Shown here piece by piece: positions 14,974 to 22,034 of a DNA stretch of 32,221 nucleotides. The DNA is taken from NCBI GenBank assembly GCA_050943075.1, contig JBMNOM010000009.1, positions 1 through 32,221 of the forward strand. Reading direction: 5' to 3'. The position numbers were made by a program, and so were the translations under genes. The notes below the pieces were generated by a model, which was given only the letters and a program-made list of their open reading frames with translations, was not told the origin of the DNA and ran no database searches. Source of the DNA: CAJKWP01 sp050943075 (GTDB lineage: Bacteria; Bacillota; Clostridia; Christensenellales; UBA1242). The stretch's first letter is position 1, and the number at the start of each line of letters is the position of its first letter.

Positions 14974-15159
14974 ATGGCTAAAACAGCGCTTAAAGAAAAG
15001 CAAAAAAGAAAACAAAAATATCAAACTCGTGAATACACAAGATGTTCACTTTGCGGCAGACCACATGCAGTGCTTAAAAAATATGGCATTTGCAGAATTT
15101 GCTTCAGAGAACTTGCTAACAAAGGTGAAATTCCTGGTGTTAAAAAGGCAAGTTGGTAA
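14974..15159 (+). CDS. rpsN: 30S ribosomal protein S14, zinc-binding type
   Basis: This is the short, 61-aa zinc form of S14. Its four ligands are intact: C24 and C27 (CSLC), C40 and C43 (CRIC). The C-terminal ELANKGEIPGVKKASW is diagnostic of the type Z form. S14 sits in the head of the small subunit. GGAGG is 5 nt from the ATG. The zinc-independent paralogue found in some relatives is not in this window. Confidence 0.97.
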   Translation: MAKTALKEKQKRKQKYQTREYTRCSLCGRPHAVLKKYGICRICFRELANKGEIPGVKKASW

Positions 15160-15170
15160 AAGGAGAGAAT

Positions 15171-15566
15171 ATGATAACAGATCCAATTGCAGATATGCTC
15201 ACTAGATTGAGAAACGCTATTAGTGCAAAACACACAAGCGTTGAAGTTGCGCATTCAAACGAAAAAGAAACAATTGCAAGAATCTTGCTTGAAGAAGGCT
15301 ATATTCTTTCTTACAACATTGTTCCAAATGGCAATTTTAAATCAATTAAAATTGAAATTAAATACATGGAAAACGGCGAAAGTGTTATTTCAGGATTAAA
15401 AAGAATTTCTAAACCTGGTCTTAGAGTTTACGCTCCAAAAGACAAACTTCCAAAAGTTATTTCCGGTCTTGGAATTGCAATTATTTCAACAAACAAAGGC
15501 ATCTTAACTGACAAACAAGCAAGAGAAAAAGCTGTTGGCGGCGAAGTGCTTGCGTATGTGTGGTAA
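15171..15566 (+). CDS. rpsH: 30S ribosomal protein S8
   Basis: S8 binds the central domain of 16S rRNA. The 131-aa product opens MITDPIADMLTRLRNAI, the usual start. A longer frame from 15153 overlaps rpsN and lacks a ribosome site, while AAAGGAGAG (15159-15167) serves the ATG at 15171. The conserved C-terminal elements GLGIAIISTNKGILTDKQARE and GGEVLAYVW are present. Confidence 0.96.
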   Translation: MITDPIADMLTRLRNAISAKHTSVEVAHSNEKETIARILLEEGYILSYNIVPNGNFKSIKIEIKYMENGESVISGLKRISKPGLRVYAPKDKLPKVISGLGIAIISTNKGILTDKQAREKAVGGEVLAYVW

Positions 15567-15578
15567 TTAGGAGGAAAT

Positions 15579-16127
15579 ATGTCAAGAATAGGTAAAAAAA
15601 TTATTACGATCCCACAAGGCGTAAATGTTGAAGTTAAAGACTCAGCAGTTATTGTAAGTGGTCCAAAAGGTAAACTTTCCCAAGAAATTGATAAGCAAAT
15701 CATTGTAAAAAATGAAAATGGCACAGTTTCTTTAACAAGAACAAACGAAACAAGCGATGCAAGAGCAAAACACGGTCTTTACAGAGCTTTGATTAACAAT
15801 ATGGTGACCGGCGTAAGCCAAGGCTTCAGCAAAAAGCTTGAAGTTAAAGGTGTTGGTTATAAAGTTGTTAAACAAGGAAACAAACTTGTTATGAACCTTG
15901 GTCTTTCACACAATATTGAAGTTGCTGAAGTTGAAGGCATCTCAATTACATGCCCAACACAAAACGAAATTGTTGTAAGCGGGATTGACAAACAATTAGT
16001 TGGTCAAATTGCATCAATGATTAGAGATTTCAGACCAGTTGAACCATACCATGGTTATGGTATTAGATACGCTGATGAAGTTGTTATTAAAAAAGTCGGT
16101 AAAACAGCAGGTAAAGGTAAAAAGTAG
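15579..16127 (+). CDS. rplF: 50S ribosomal protein L6
   Basis: L6 lies near the factor-binding site by the sarcin-ricin loop. The 182-aa product contains two related domains: MSRIGKKIITIPQGVNVEV opens the first, and KGVGYKVVKQGNKLVMNLGLSH broken over 86-107 opens the second. The end has PVEPYHGYGIRYADEVV. GGAGG lies 4 nt before the ATG. The stop TAG is part of the rplR ribosome site. Confidence 0.97.
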   Translation: MSRIGKKIITIPQGVNVEVKDSAVIVSGPKGKLSQEIDKQIIVKNENGTVSLTRTNETSDARAKHGLYRALINNMVTGVSQGFSKKLEVKGVGYKVVKQGNKLVMNLGLSHNIEVAEVEGISITCPTQNEIVVSGIDKQLVGQIASMIRDFRPVEPYHGYGIRYADEVVIKKVGKTAGKGKK

Positions 16128-16137
16128 GAGATAAATC

Positions 16138-16506
16138 ATGATTACTAAACAAGATAAAAATGTAAACAGAAAAATTCGTCATTTTAGAGTTAGAAACAAT
16201 GTTTATGGAACTGCTGAACGCCCAAGACTTAATGTTTTTAGAAGTTTGAACGAAATTTACGCACAAATTATTGACGACACAAAAGGTGTGACATTAGTTA
16301 GTGCTTCAACAAAAGAAAAAGCTCTTCAAGAAAGCCTTAAAGGCCTTAACAAAACTGCTCAAGCTAAACTTATTGGCGAGGCAGTTGCAAAGAAAGCTTT
16401 GGAAAAAAACATTACAGCTGTTGTTTTTGACCGTGGTGGATACCTCTACACAGGTAGAGTTGCCGCTCTTGCAGAAGGCGCCCGCTCACAAGGACTTAAA
16501 TTTTAG
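16138..16506 (+). CDS. rplR: 50S ribosomal protein L18
   Basis: L18 binds 5S rRNA together with L5. The 122-aa product shows RPRLNVFRSLNEIYAQIIDD in the first half and KNITAVVFDRGGYLYTGRVAAL in the second, both conserved, and ends SQGLKF. GGAGAT lies before the ATG. The stop TAG merges with the rpsE ribosome site (TAGGAGG). Confidence 0.97.
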   Translation: MITKQDKNVNRKIRHFRVRNNVYGTAERPRLNVFRSLNEIYAQIIDDTKGVTLVSASTKEKALQESLKGLNKTAQAKLIGEAVAKKALEKNITAVVFDRGGYLYTGRVAALAEGARSQGLKF

Positions 16507-16515
16507 GAGGATATG

Positions 16516-17046
16516 ATGGAAAAAGAAAAAGAAAGATTCAGAAATCCTAACAGAGAAAAAACAAGAAGAGAAGAATCAGAATTTGACAAAGCTCTTGTTT
16601 CTGTGAGAAGGGTGACCAAAGTTGTTAAAGGCGGAAGAACAATGCGTTTTAGCGCGCTTGTTGTTGTTGGAGATAAAAAAGGTTCAGTTGGAATTGCAAC
16701 TGCTAAAGCAGGCGAAGTTCCAATGGCTGTTGAAAAAGCAACACAAAAAGCTAAGAAAAATATGAAAAAAGTTAACATTGTTAATGGAACAATCCCACAC
16801 GAAACTGTTGGAAAGTTCTCCACAAGCAAAATTTTAATGTTCCCTGCAAAACAAGGACGTGGAGTTATTGCTGGCGGAAGTGCAAGAGCAGTTCTTCAAC
16901 TTGCTGGAATCACTGACATTGTGACAAAAATTCATGGTTCATCAAATAAAATCAATGTGGTTAAAGCTACAATGGCAGCATTGTTATCAACAAAAACAGT
17001 TGAAGAAATCGCTGCAAAACGTGGTAAATCACCTGAGGAGATTTAA
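16516..17046 (+). CDS. rpsE: 30S ribosomal protein S5
   Basis: S5 lies at the mRNA entry and decoding-fidelity region with S4. Two ATG codons are adjacent, at 16513 and 16516. I chose 16516 because AGGAGG (16505-16510) is then 5 nt away instead of 2, giving 176 aa. A charged N-terminal extension (about 20 residues) precedes the double-stranded RNA-binding fold: RVTKVVKGGRTMRFSALVVVG, then GSVGIATAKAGEVP, and GRGVIAGGSARAVLQLAGI. S4, its usual partner, is unusual in this genome. Confidence 0.94.
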   Translation: MEKEKERFRNPNREKTRREESEFDKALVSVRRVTKVVKGGRTMRFSALVVVGDKKGSVGIATAKAGEVPMAVEKATQKAKKNMKKVNIVNGTIPHETVGKFSTSKILMFPAKQGRGVIAGGSARAVLQLAGITDIVTKIHGSSNKINVVKATMAALLSTKTVEEIAAKRGKSPEEI

Positions 17047-17049
17047 ACT

Positions 17050-17238
17050 ATGGAAAACAAACAATTAAAAGTAACCTACGCAAGAAGCGTGATTGGTTAT
17101 AACAAAAAACAAGCAAAAATCGTTGAAGCTTTGGGTTTTAGAAAACTTGGTCAAACAAGAATATTGCCAGACAATGCAAGCATTAGAGGCAGCATTTTCC
17201 AAGTTAAACACTTACTCAAAGTTGAAGAAGTTAAGTAG
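17050..17238 (+). CDS. rpmD: 50S ribosomal protein L30
   Basis: L30 is a small large-subunit protein that is absent from some bacteria. The 62-aa product is normal in length, with KVTYARSVIGYNKKQAKIVEALGFRKL and the end SIRGSIFQVKHLLKVEE conserved in pattern (each given here in part). GAGGAGA (17036-17042) lies inside the end of rpsE. The stop is inside TAGGAGG for rplO. Confidence 0.93.
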   Translation: MENKQLKVTYARSVIGYNKKQAKIVEALGFRKLGQTRILPDNASIRGSIFQVKHLLKVEEVK

Positions 17239-17250
17239 GAGGCACGCTTT

Positions 17251-17697
17251 ATGAAATTACACCAAATGAAACCAGCAGACGGCGCTAAAACAGCAAAGTT
17301 TAGAAAAGGTAGAGGTGAAGGCAGCGGACTTGGAAAAACAGCAGGTAAGGGTCAAAAAGGACAAAACTCAAGAAGTGGTGGCGGTGTTCGCCTTGGCTTT
17401 GAGGGTGGTCAAATACCTCTTGTTAGACAACTTCCTATCAGAGGCTTCAACAACTACAATTTTAGAAAAGTTTACTCAACAATTAACGTTGGTGACTTAG
17501 AAGAATTTGAACCAAATTCAGTTATTGATATTGAATTACTTTACACAACAAGATTTGTTGGAAAAATTGAGCCATACGGATTAAAAGTTTTAGGAAATGG
17601 AGAATTAACAAAACCATTAATTGTAAGAGCAGCTAAGTTTACAAAAACTGCTGAACAAAAAATTCTTGCAGCTGGTGGAAAAATCGAGGTGATTTAA
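17251..17697 (+). CDS. rplO: 50S ribosomal protein L15
   Basis: L15 is a late-assembly protein of the large subunit. The 148-aa product begins MKLHQMKPADGAKTAKFRKG, with the Gly-rich, basic N-terminal extension (GRGEGSGLGKTAGKGQKGQN, then SGGGVRLGFEGGQIPL) that threads into 23S rRNA. The C-terminal globular part ends AGGKIEVI. Its TAA overlaps the secY start (TAATG), coupling ribosomal protein and translocon synthesis. Confidence 0.96.
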   Translation: MKLHQMKPADGAKTAKFRKGRGEGSGLGKTAGKGQKGQNSRSGGGVRLGFEGGQIPLVRQLPIRGFNNYNFRKVYSTINVGDLEEFEPNSVIDIELLYTTRFVGKIEPYGLKVLGNGELTKPLIVRAAKFTKTAEQKILAAGGKIEVI

Positions 17698-19001
17698 TGT
17701 TTAAAACATTTGTAAATTCATTCAAAGTGAAGGAACTAAGGGGGAAAATTCTTTTAACCTTACTTCTTTTGTTTATTTACAGAGTTGGAACATGGCTTCC
17801 AGTTCCGGGAATCAGTGTTGACGCATTTAAAACAGGAACAAGTGGCAATGATTTTTTAACTCTTTTAAGCTCGATTAGTGGTGGTGCGCTTGCAAACGGT
17901 TCATTCCTTGCACTTGGAGTTTCTCCATATATCAGTGCATCCATCATCATTCAGCTTTTAGCTGTTGCTATTCCTTCTCTTGAAAGACTTTCAAAGCAAG
18001 GTGAAGAAGGCAGAAAAAAAATGAGTATGTATACTCGTTTGGCTGCACTTGTGCTTGCAATCATTCAAGCTGTTGGTATAGTTATTGCTTTCAAAGACAG
18101 TGTTGACCCAAACAACGCTCTTTGGACAGGAGCACCAATATGGCTTGCACTTGCAGTTGTTGCAACAGTGCTTGTTTCTGGTGGAATGTTCACAGTTTGG
18201 CTTGGTGAAAGAATTACAGAACTTGGCGTTGGCAATGGTATGTCGCTTTTAATTTTTGTTGGTATTCTATCAACAGCGGCAACATCAATTTTGGCAGCGT
18301 TCTCAAAAGTTGCAGCAGGTGACTTAGTTTATCTTTGGACACTCATTGCTTTTGGAATTGCAGTTGTTGTGATCTTCGGGCTTATTGTGTTTGTTGATCT
18401 TGCAGAAAGAAAAATTCCTGTGCAATATGCAAAACAAGTTAAAGGAAGAAAAATGTATGGTGGTCAAACCACACACATTCCTATTAAAGTTAATGGTTCT
18501 GGGGTTATGCCAATAATATTTGCAAATGCTTTATTAACATTCCCTCAATTACTATTCAGCATTTTCTGGCCAAACTCAAATGCATACACTTGGTATGCAA
18601 CATACTTGGGTTCAGGCACTTGGGTATATTTGATTTTAACTGCACTTTTAATTTTGTTTTTCTCTTACTTCTATTCTCAAATGGTGTTCAACCCAGAGGA
18701 TATTTCAAAGAGAATTCAACAAAATGGTGGATTTATTCCAGGCATAAGAGCAGGAAAACCAACAACAGAATACCTAACAAAAATTTCGTCAAGAATTACC
18801 TTGTTTGGTGCAATATTCCTTGCATTCATAGCACTTGTGCCATCATTGGCAATGAGTGCGGCAAGCACTTCACTTGATGCGTCACTTATTAACGCATTCA
18901 GTGCAACTGGGCTTATGATTGTTGTGTCTGTGGCACTTGAACTTGATAAACAACTTGAAGCACAAATGCTTATGCGAAATTATAAAGGATTTTTAAAATG
19001 A
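17697..19001 (+). CDS. secY: Sec translocon channel subunit SecY
   Basis: SecY forms the protein-conducting channel in the cytoplasmic membrane. The 434-aa product has the expected ten hydrophobic segments and family motifs. These include LLLFIYRVGTWLPVPGI near the N terminus, LGVSPYISASIIIQLL in the TM2 region, ERLSKQGEEGRKK in the first cytoplasmic loop, and WLGERITELGVGNGMSLLIF. YAKQVKGRKMYGGQTTHIPI marks the loop that contacts the ribosome and SecA. The plug region (GGALANGSF) is present. The start overlaps the rplO stop, and the stop overlaps adk (ATGA). Confidence 0.97.
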   Translation: MFKTFVNSFKVKELRGKILLTLLLLFIYRVGTWLPVPGISVDAFKTGTSGNDFLTLLSSISGGALANGSFLALGVSPYISASIIIQLLAVAIPSLERLSKQGEEGRKKMSMYTRLAALVLAIIQAVGIVIAFKDSVDPNNALWTGAPIWLALAVVATVLVSGGMFTVWLGERITELGVGNGMSLLIFVGILSTAATSILAAFSKVAAGDLVYLWTLIAFGIAVVVIFGLIVFVDLAERKIPVQYAKQVKGRKMYGGQTTHIPIKVNGSGVMPIIFANALLTFPQLLFSIFWPNSNAYTWYATYLGSGTWVYLILTALLILFFSYFYSQMVFNPEDISKRIQQNGGFIPGIRAGKPTTEYLTKISSRITLFGAIFLAFIALVPSLAMSAASTSLDASLINAFSATGLMIVVSVALELDKQLEAQMLMRNYKGFLK

Positions 19002-19639
19002 GATTAATTTTTCTTGGAGCGCCAGGTGCTGGAAAAGGCACACTTGCAAAACAACTTGAAGATAAATTTGAGCTTTTGCATTTATCAACAGGCGACATTT
19101 TACGAGAAAACATTAAAAATCAAACTCCACTTGGTAAGTTGGCTCAACCTTTGATTGATAATGGAATGTTCGTGCCAGATGAAATTATGGTTTCTCTGGT
19201 TGTGGAAACAATTAAAAATTTAAACCAAAAAGGTTTTATTTTGGATGGTTTTCCAAGAACATTACCACAAGCCGAGGCTTTGAGCCAAGTTATAAGTGAT
19301 TTAAAAGTTGTATATTTAAAAGTGGATTACGACATTTTGGCAAAACGCTTGTCTTTAAGAAGAGTTTGCTCAAACAGTAATTGCAGGGCAATTTACAACT
19401 TAAAACATTACAAACACAACTTCTGTGAAAAATGTGGGGCGTCTTTAATGCAAAGAGAAGACGACAAGGAAGAAGTGATTTTAAAACGATTTGAACAATA
19501 CAAAATTCAAACCGCTCCCCTCATTGACTTTTACCTTGAAAAAGGACTGTTAATAGAACTTGATGCCAAGGGAAGTCCTGATGAAACATTAAACGATTTT
19601 AAACAAAAGTTTTTTGGAGATGGAAATGGGTTTAACTGA
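18998..19639 (+). CDS. adk: Adenylate kinase, zinc-lid type
   Basis: Adenylate kinase converts ATP and AMP to two ADP. The 213-aa product has the P-loop GAPGAGKGT (7-15), STGDILR in the AMP site and ILDGFPRTLPQAEAL. The lid carries four cysteines, C124, C129, C143 and C146, as in zinc-stabilised Gram-positive enzymes. The first pair is spaced Cx4C (CSNSNC) instead of the usual Cx2C, which is odd. The ATG overlaps the secY stop, and the last 14 bases overlap map. Confidence 0.95.
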   Translation: MRLIFLGAPGAGKGTLAKQLEDKFELLHLSTGDILRENIKNQTPLGKLAQPLIDNGMFVPDEIMVSLVVETIKNLNQKGFILDGFPRTLPQAEALSQVISDLKVVYLKVDYDILAKRLSLRRVCSNSNCRAIYNLKHYKHNFCEKCGASLMQREDDKEEVILKRFEQYKIQTAPLIDFYLEKGLLIELDAKGSPDETLNDFKQKFFGDGNGFN

Positions 19640-20372
19640 AAAAGAAATTGAATACATGCGTGAGGCTGGGCGTCTTGCTGGTAATGCGTTAAGATATGCA
19701 AAATCAGTAATTAAACCAGGTATTAGCACGCAAGAACTTGACAATTTATTGCATAACTATATAATAGAAAATAAGGGGATTTCTGCTTTTTATCACTATG
19801 AAGGATTTCCCGGTTCAACTTGTATTTCTGTTAATGATGTTGTTGTGCATGGCATACCTTCAAACAAAATTATTTTGAAAGAAGGCGACATTGTTTCAGT
19901 GGATTTAGGGGTTAAATACAAAGGTTATTATTCAGATTGTGCAAGAACTTTTCCTGTTGGAAAAATTTCACCAGAAGTTGAAAAACTTATAAAAGTGACT
20001 GAAGAATGCTTCTACAAAGGCATTGAGCAGTTGCAAGTTGGAGCGCCATTGCAAAATTGTTCAGTTGCAATTCAAAAACATGCTGAGAAAAATGGTTTTT
20101 CAGTTGTTCGCGAGTTGGTTGGGCATGGCATTGGAAAAGAGCTTCACATGGACCCGCAAATACCAAATTACAAAACAGGGCATAACACATATATTTTGGA
20201 AGAGAATACGTGTCTTGCCATTGAGCCAATGATAAATATGGGCAAAAAAGAAATATACCTACATAATGACGACTGGACAATTTCAACAAGAGATGGAAAA
20301 CCTTCAGCGCATTATGAAAACACTGTCTTATTGACAAAAAATGGTGTGGAGATTTTGACAAATGACATTTAA
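19626..20372 (+). CDS. map: Methionine aminopeptidase, type I
   Basis: This enzyme removes the initiator methionine from new proteins. The metal ligands of the pita-bread fold are all present: D93, D104, H167, E200 and E231, with H75 and H174 in the active site. TTG (19614) and ATG (19620) in the same frame are possible, but ATG at 19626 gives the best match to the family opening (MGLTEKEIEYMREAGRLA) and a GGAG at 6 nt. The product is then 248 aa, a standard length. The start lies inside adk and the end overlaps the KOW gene by 11 bases. Confidence 0.94.
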   Translation: MGLTEKEIEYMREAGRLAGNALRYAKSVIKPGISTQELDNLLHNYIIENKGISAFYHYEGFPGSTCISVNDVVVHGIPSNKIILKEGDIVSVDLGVKYKGYYSDCARTFPVGKISPEVEKLIKVTEECFYKGIEQLQVGAPLQNCSVAIQKHAEKNGFSVVRELVGHGIGKELHMDPQIPNYKTGHNTYILEENTCLAIEPMINMGKKEIYLHNDDWTISTRDGKPSAHYENTVLLTKNGVEILTNDI

Positions 20373-20607
20373 CATTGGTGATATTGTATGTTCAACTGCA
20401 GGAAGAGATATTGGTAAAAAATATATCGTTTGGAATGTTGATGGAAAAATGCTTTTCCTTGTTAATGGAAGAGAGCGAAAAATCAACAATCCTAAAAAGA
20501 AAAAAACTATTCATGTTGCTTTCTATAGTAAGTCAGAAGCATTGATTGAAAATTTAAAACAAAACAAAAAAATTAATGATGCATACCTGAGAAAAATCTT
20601 AAATTAG
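20362..20607 (+). CDS. KOW-domain RNA-binding protein (L14e-like)
   Basis: This 81-aa protein has an N-terminal KOW-like beta region (FNIGDIVCSTAGRDIGKKYIV, residues 3-23), followed by a basic stretch (NNPKKKKTIH) and a helical C terminus. Clostridia and relatives commonly carry such an L14e/L6e/L27e-like protein between map and infA. It is thought to bind RNA, but no precise role is known to me. It overlaps the end of map, with GGAG inside map about 10 nt before the ATG. Confidence 0.8.
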   Translation: MTFNIGDIVCSTAGRDIGKKYIVWNVDGKMLFLVNGRERKINNPKKKKTIHVAFYSKSEALIENLKQNKKINDAYLRKILN

Positions 20608-20634
20608 TGATTTAAAATTAAAGGAGAAAATTTA

Positions 20635-20856
20635 ATGTCAAAAGAAGACGTTATCGAATTTGAAGGCGTGGTAGAAGAAATTTTGCCAAATACAACATTT
20701 AAAGTTCGTTTATCGAATGGACATGTGATCACCACATATATTTCCGGAAAACTTAGAATGAACTATATCAAGATTTTGGAAGGTGATAAAGTTAAAGTTG
20801 AAATGAGTCCCTATGATTTGACCAAAGGTCGAATTACTTGGAGAGGAAAAAATTAG
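20635..20856 (+). CDS. infA: Translation initiation factor IF-1
   Basis: IF-1 blocks the A site during initiation and supports IF-2 and IF-3. The product of 73 aa is the family length and forms a single OB (S1-like) domain: MSKEDVIEFEGVVEEILPN, then FKVRLSNGH and the end DLTKGRITWRGKN. AAAGGAG is about 7 nt before the ATG. The stop merges with the rpmJ ribosome site (TAGGAGG). Confidence 0.96.
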   Translation: MSKEDVIEFEGVVEEILPNTTFKVRLSNGHVITTYISGKLRMNYIKILEGDKVKVEMSPYDLTKGRITWRGKN

Positions 20857-20865
20857 GAGGAAATA

Positions 20866-20982
20866 ATGAAAGTAAGACCATCTGTAAAACCAATGTGTGA
20901 CAAATGCAAGGTTATTAAAAGAAAGGGCAAAGTTATGGTTATTTGTCCAAGTGATCCTTCACATAAACAAACTCAAGGCTAA
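20866..20982 (+). CDS. rpmJ: 50S ribosomal protein L36, zinc-binding type
   Basis: This short gene encodes 38 residues. The opening MKVRPSVKPMCDKCKVIKRK and the end HKQTQG are diagnostic of L36. The zinc ligands are C11, C14, C27 and H33. Most zinc-type L36 proteins have 37 residues with four residues between the third Cys and the His; here there are five (PSDPS), a one-residue insertion. GGAGG lies 5 nt before the ATG. It is the last gene before the internal leader. Confidence 0.95.
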   Translation: MKVRPSVKPMCDKCKVIKRKGKVMVICPSDPSHKQTQG

Positions 20983-21218
20983 ATCACAAGGCTTTTTTGG
21001 GGTATGCAGTTAACTGATTAAATCAGGGAATTGATTAAAGCACATGAAAAGTGCATTTTCAAAACGACTGTTAGTTATCAAAAATGTGAAAATTAGCACA
21101 TTATTATAACTTATTAATAACCGATATCTTCCCGCGGCTTTAAGGAGATATTGATTAGAATAAACGCCTTACTATAAGGCACAAAACAAATCAAAAAAAT
21201 TTAAAGAAATTATTTTTC
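20983..21218 (+). promoter_or_regulatory. Structured internal leader before rpsM (possible S4-binding region)
   Basis: This 236-nt segment has no long ORF and several stems. TAACTGA (21011-21017) pairs with TTAGTTA (21071-21077). Inside it, GCAC/GTGC (21040-21043, 21051-21054) carries a GAAA-type loop. ATATCTTC (21124-21131) pairs with GGAGATAT (21144-21151), and GCCTTA/TAAGGC (21166-21171, 21175-21180) is perfect. In E. coli, S4 binds a pseudoknot before rpsM; a similar role here is inference from position. A possible 8-codon ORF (21151-21177) follows AAGGAG. No convincing promoter or U-tract terminator was found. Confidence 0.5.
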
Positions 21219-21233
21219 GGAGGAAAAACAAAT

Positions 21234-21614
21234 ATGGCAAGAATCGCTGGTGTTGATTTACCCAGAGAAAAGAGAGTTGAAATTGGTTTAAGATACATTT
21301 ATGGTATTGGACCAACAACTTCAAAGAGAATTCTAGCTCAAACAGGTATTAGTCCAGACGTTAGAGTTAAAGACCTTGACGAAAACGATGTTGCTAAACT
21401 TAGGGCTGTAATTGAAAAAGAATATCATGTTGAAGGTGAACTTAGAAAAGAAGTTGCTTTGAACATTAAAAGACTTGGTGAAATTGGTTCATACCGTGGA
21501 ATTCGTCATCGTAAAGGTTTGCCTGTGCGTGGACAAAACACAAGAACTAACACAAGAACAAGAAAAGGTCCAAGAAAAGTCGTTGGCGGAAGCAGTAAGA
21601 AAGGTAAAGCTTAA
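21234..21614 (+). CDS. rpsM: 30S ribosomal protein S13
   Basis: S13 is a head protein that contacts the large subunit and P-site tRNA. The 126-aa product opens MARIAGVDLPREKRVEIGL, has the helix-hairpin IYGIGPTTSKRIL and ends with the conserved basic tail (RHRKGLPVRGQNTRTNTRTR). GGAGG (21219-21223) is 10 nt before the ATG. TAA is followed by TAGGAGG, giving tandem stops before rpsK. Confidence 0.97.
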   Translation: MARIAGVDLPREKRVEIGLRYIYGIGPTTSKRILAQTGISPDVRVKDLDENDVAKLRAVIEKEYHVEGELRKEVALNIKRLGEIGSYRGIRHRKGLPVRGQNTRTNTRTRKGPRKVVGGSSKKGKA

Positions 21615-21626
21615 TAGGAGGATATT

Positions 21627-22022
21627 ATGGCAGCAACTAACACAGTAAAACCAAAAAGAAAAAAAGTTGTAAGAAAAATTGAAAAAGGTCAAGTTCACAT
21701 CAAGTCCTCTTTTAATAACACACTTGTTTCTTTTACAGATATGAATGGCAACGTGCTTTCATGGTCAAGCTCCGGCAAACTTGGTTTTAAAGGCAGCAAA
21801 AAAAGCACACCATTTGCAGCGCAACAAGGCGTTGAAGATGCAGCAAAAGTCGCAAAAGAGTATGGCATTAAAAGCGTTGAAGTTTACGTAAAAGGCCCAG
21901 GTAATGGCAGAGAAGCAGCAATTAGAGCAATCCAATCAGCTGATATTGATGTCACCTTAATCAAAGACGTATCTCCAGTTGCTCACAATGGATGTCGTCC
22001 TCCAAAACCAAGAAGAATATAG
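21627..22022 (+). CDS. rpsK: 30S ribosomal protein S11
   Basis: S11 lies in the platform near the E site. The 131-aa product shows VHIKSSFNNTLVSFTDMNGN, the SSGKLGFKGSKKSTPFAAQ region, and VKGPGNGREAAIRAI, ending with the family signature VAHNGCRPPKPRRI. AGGAGG is 5 nt upstream of the ATG. The TAG stop lies within the ribosome site of rpsD. Confidence 0.97.
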   Translation: MAATNTVKPKRKKVVRKIEKGQVHIKSSFNNTLVSFTDMNGNVLSWSSSGKLGFKGSKKSTPFAAQQGVEDAAKVAKEYGIKSVEVYVKGPGNGREAAIRAIQSADIDVTLIKDVSPVAHNGCRPPKPRRI

Positions 22023-22034
22023 GAGATTAAACGA

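Noticed and set aside
20971..21000. A terminator directly after rpmJ (CAAGGCT twice, then TTTTTT)
   Set aside because: The two CAAGGCT copies are direct, not inverted, so they cannot form the stem.
21085..21110. A possible promoter for rpsM (TGTGAA with TATAAC)
   Set aside because: The spacer is only 14 bp and both boxes are poor. A second try, TTGATT with TATAAG at 21151-21178 (16 bp), overlaps the hairpin and is also weak.
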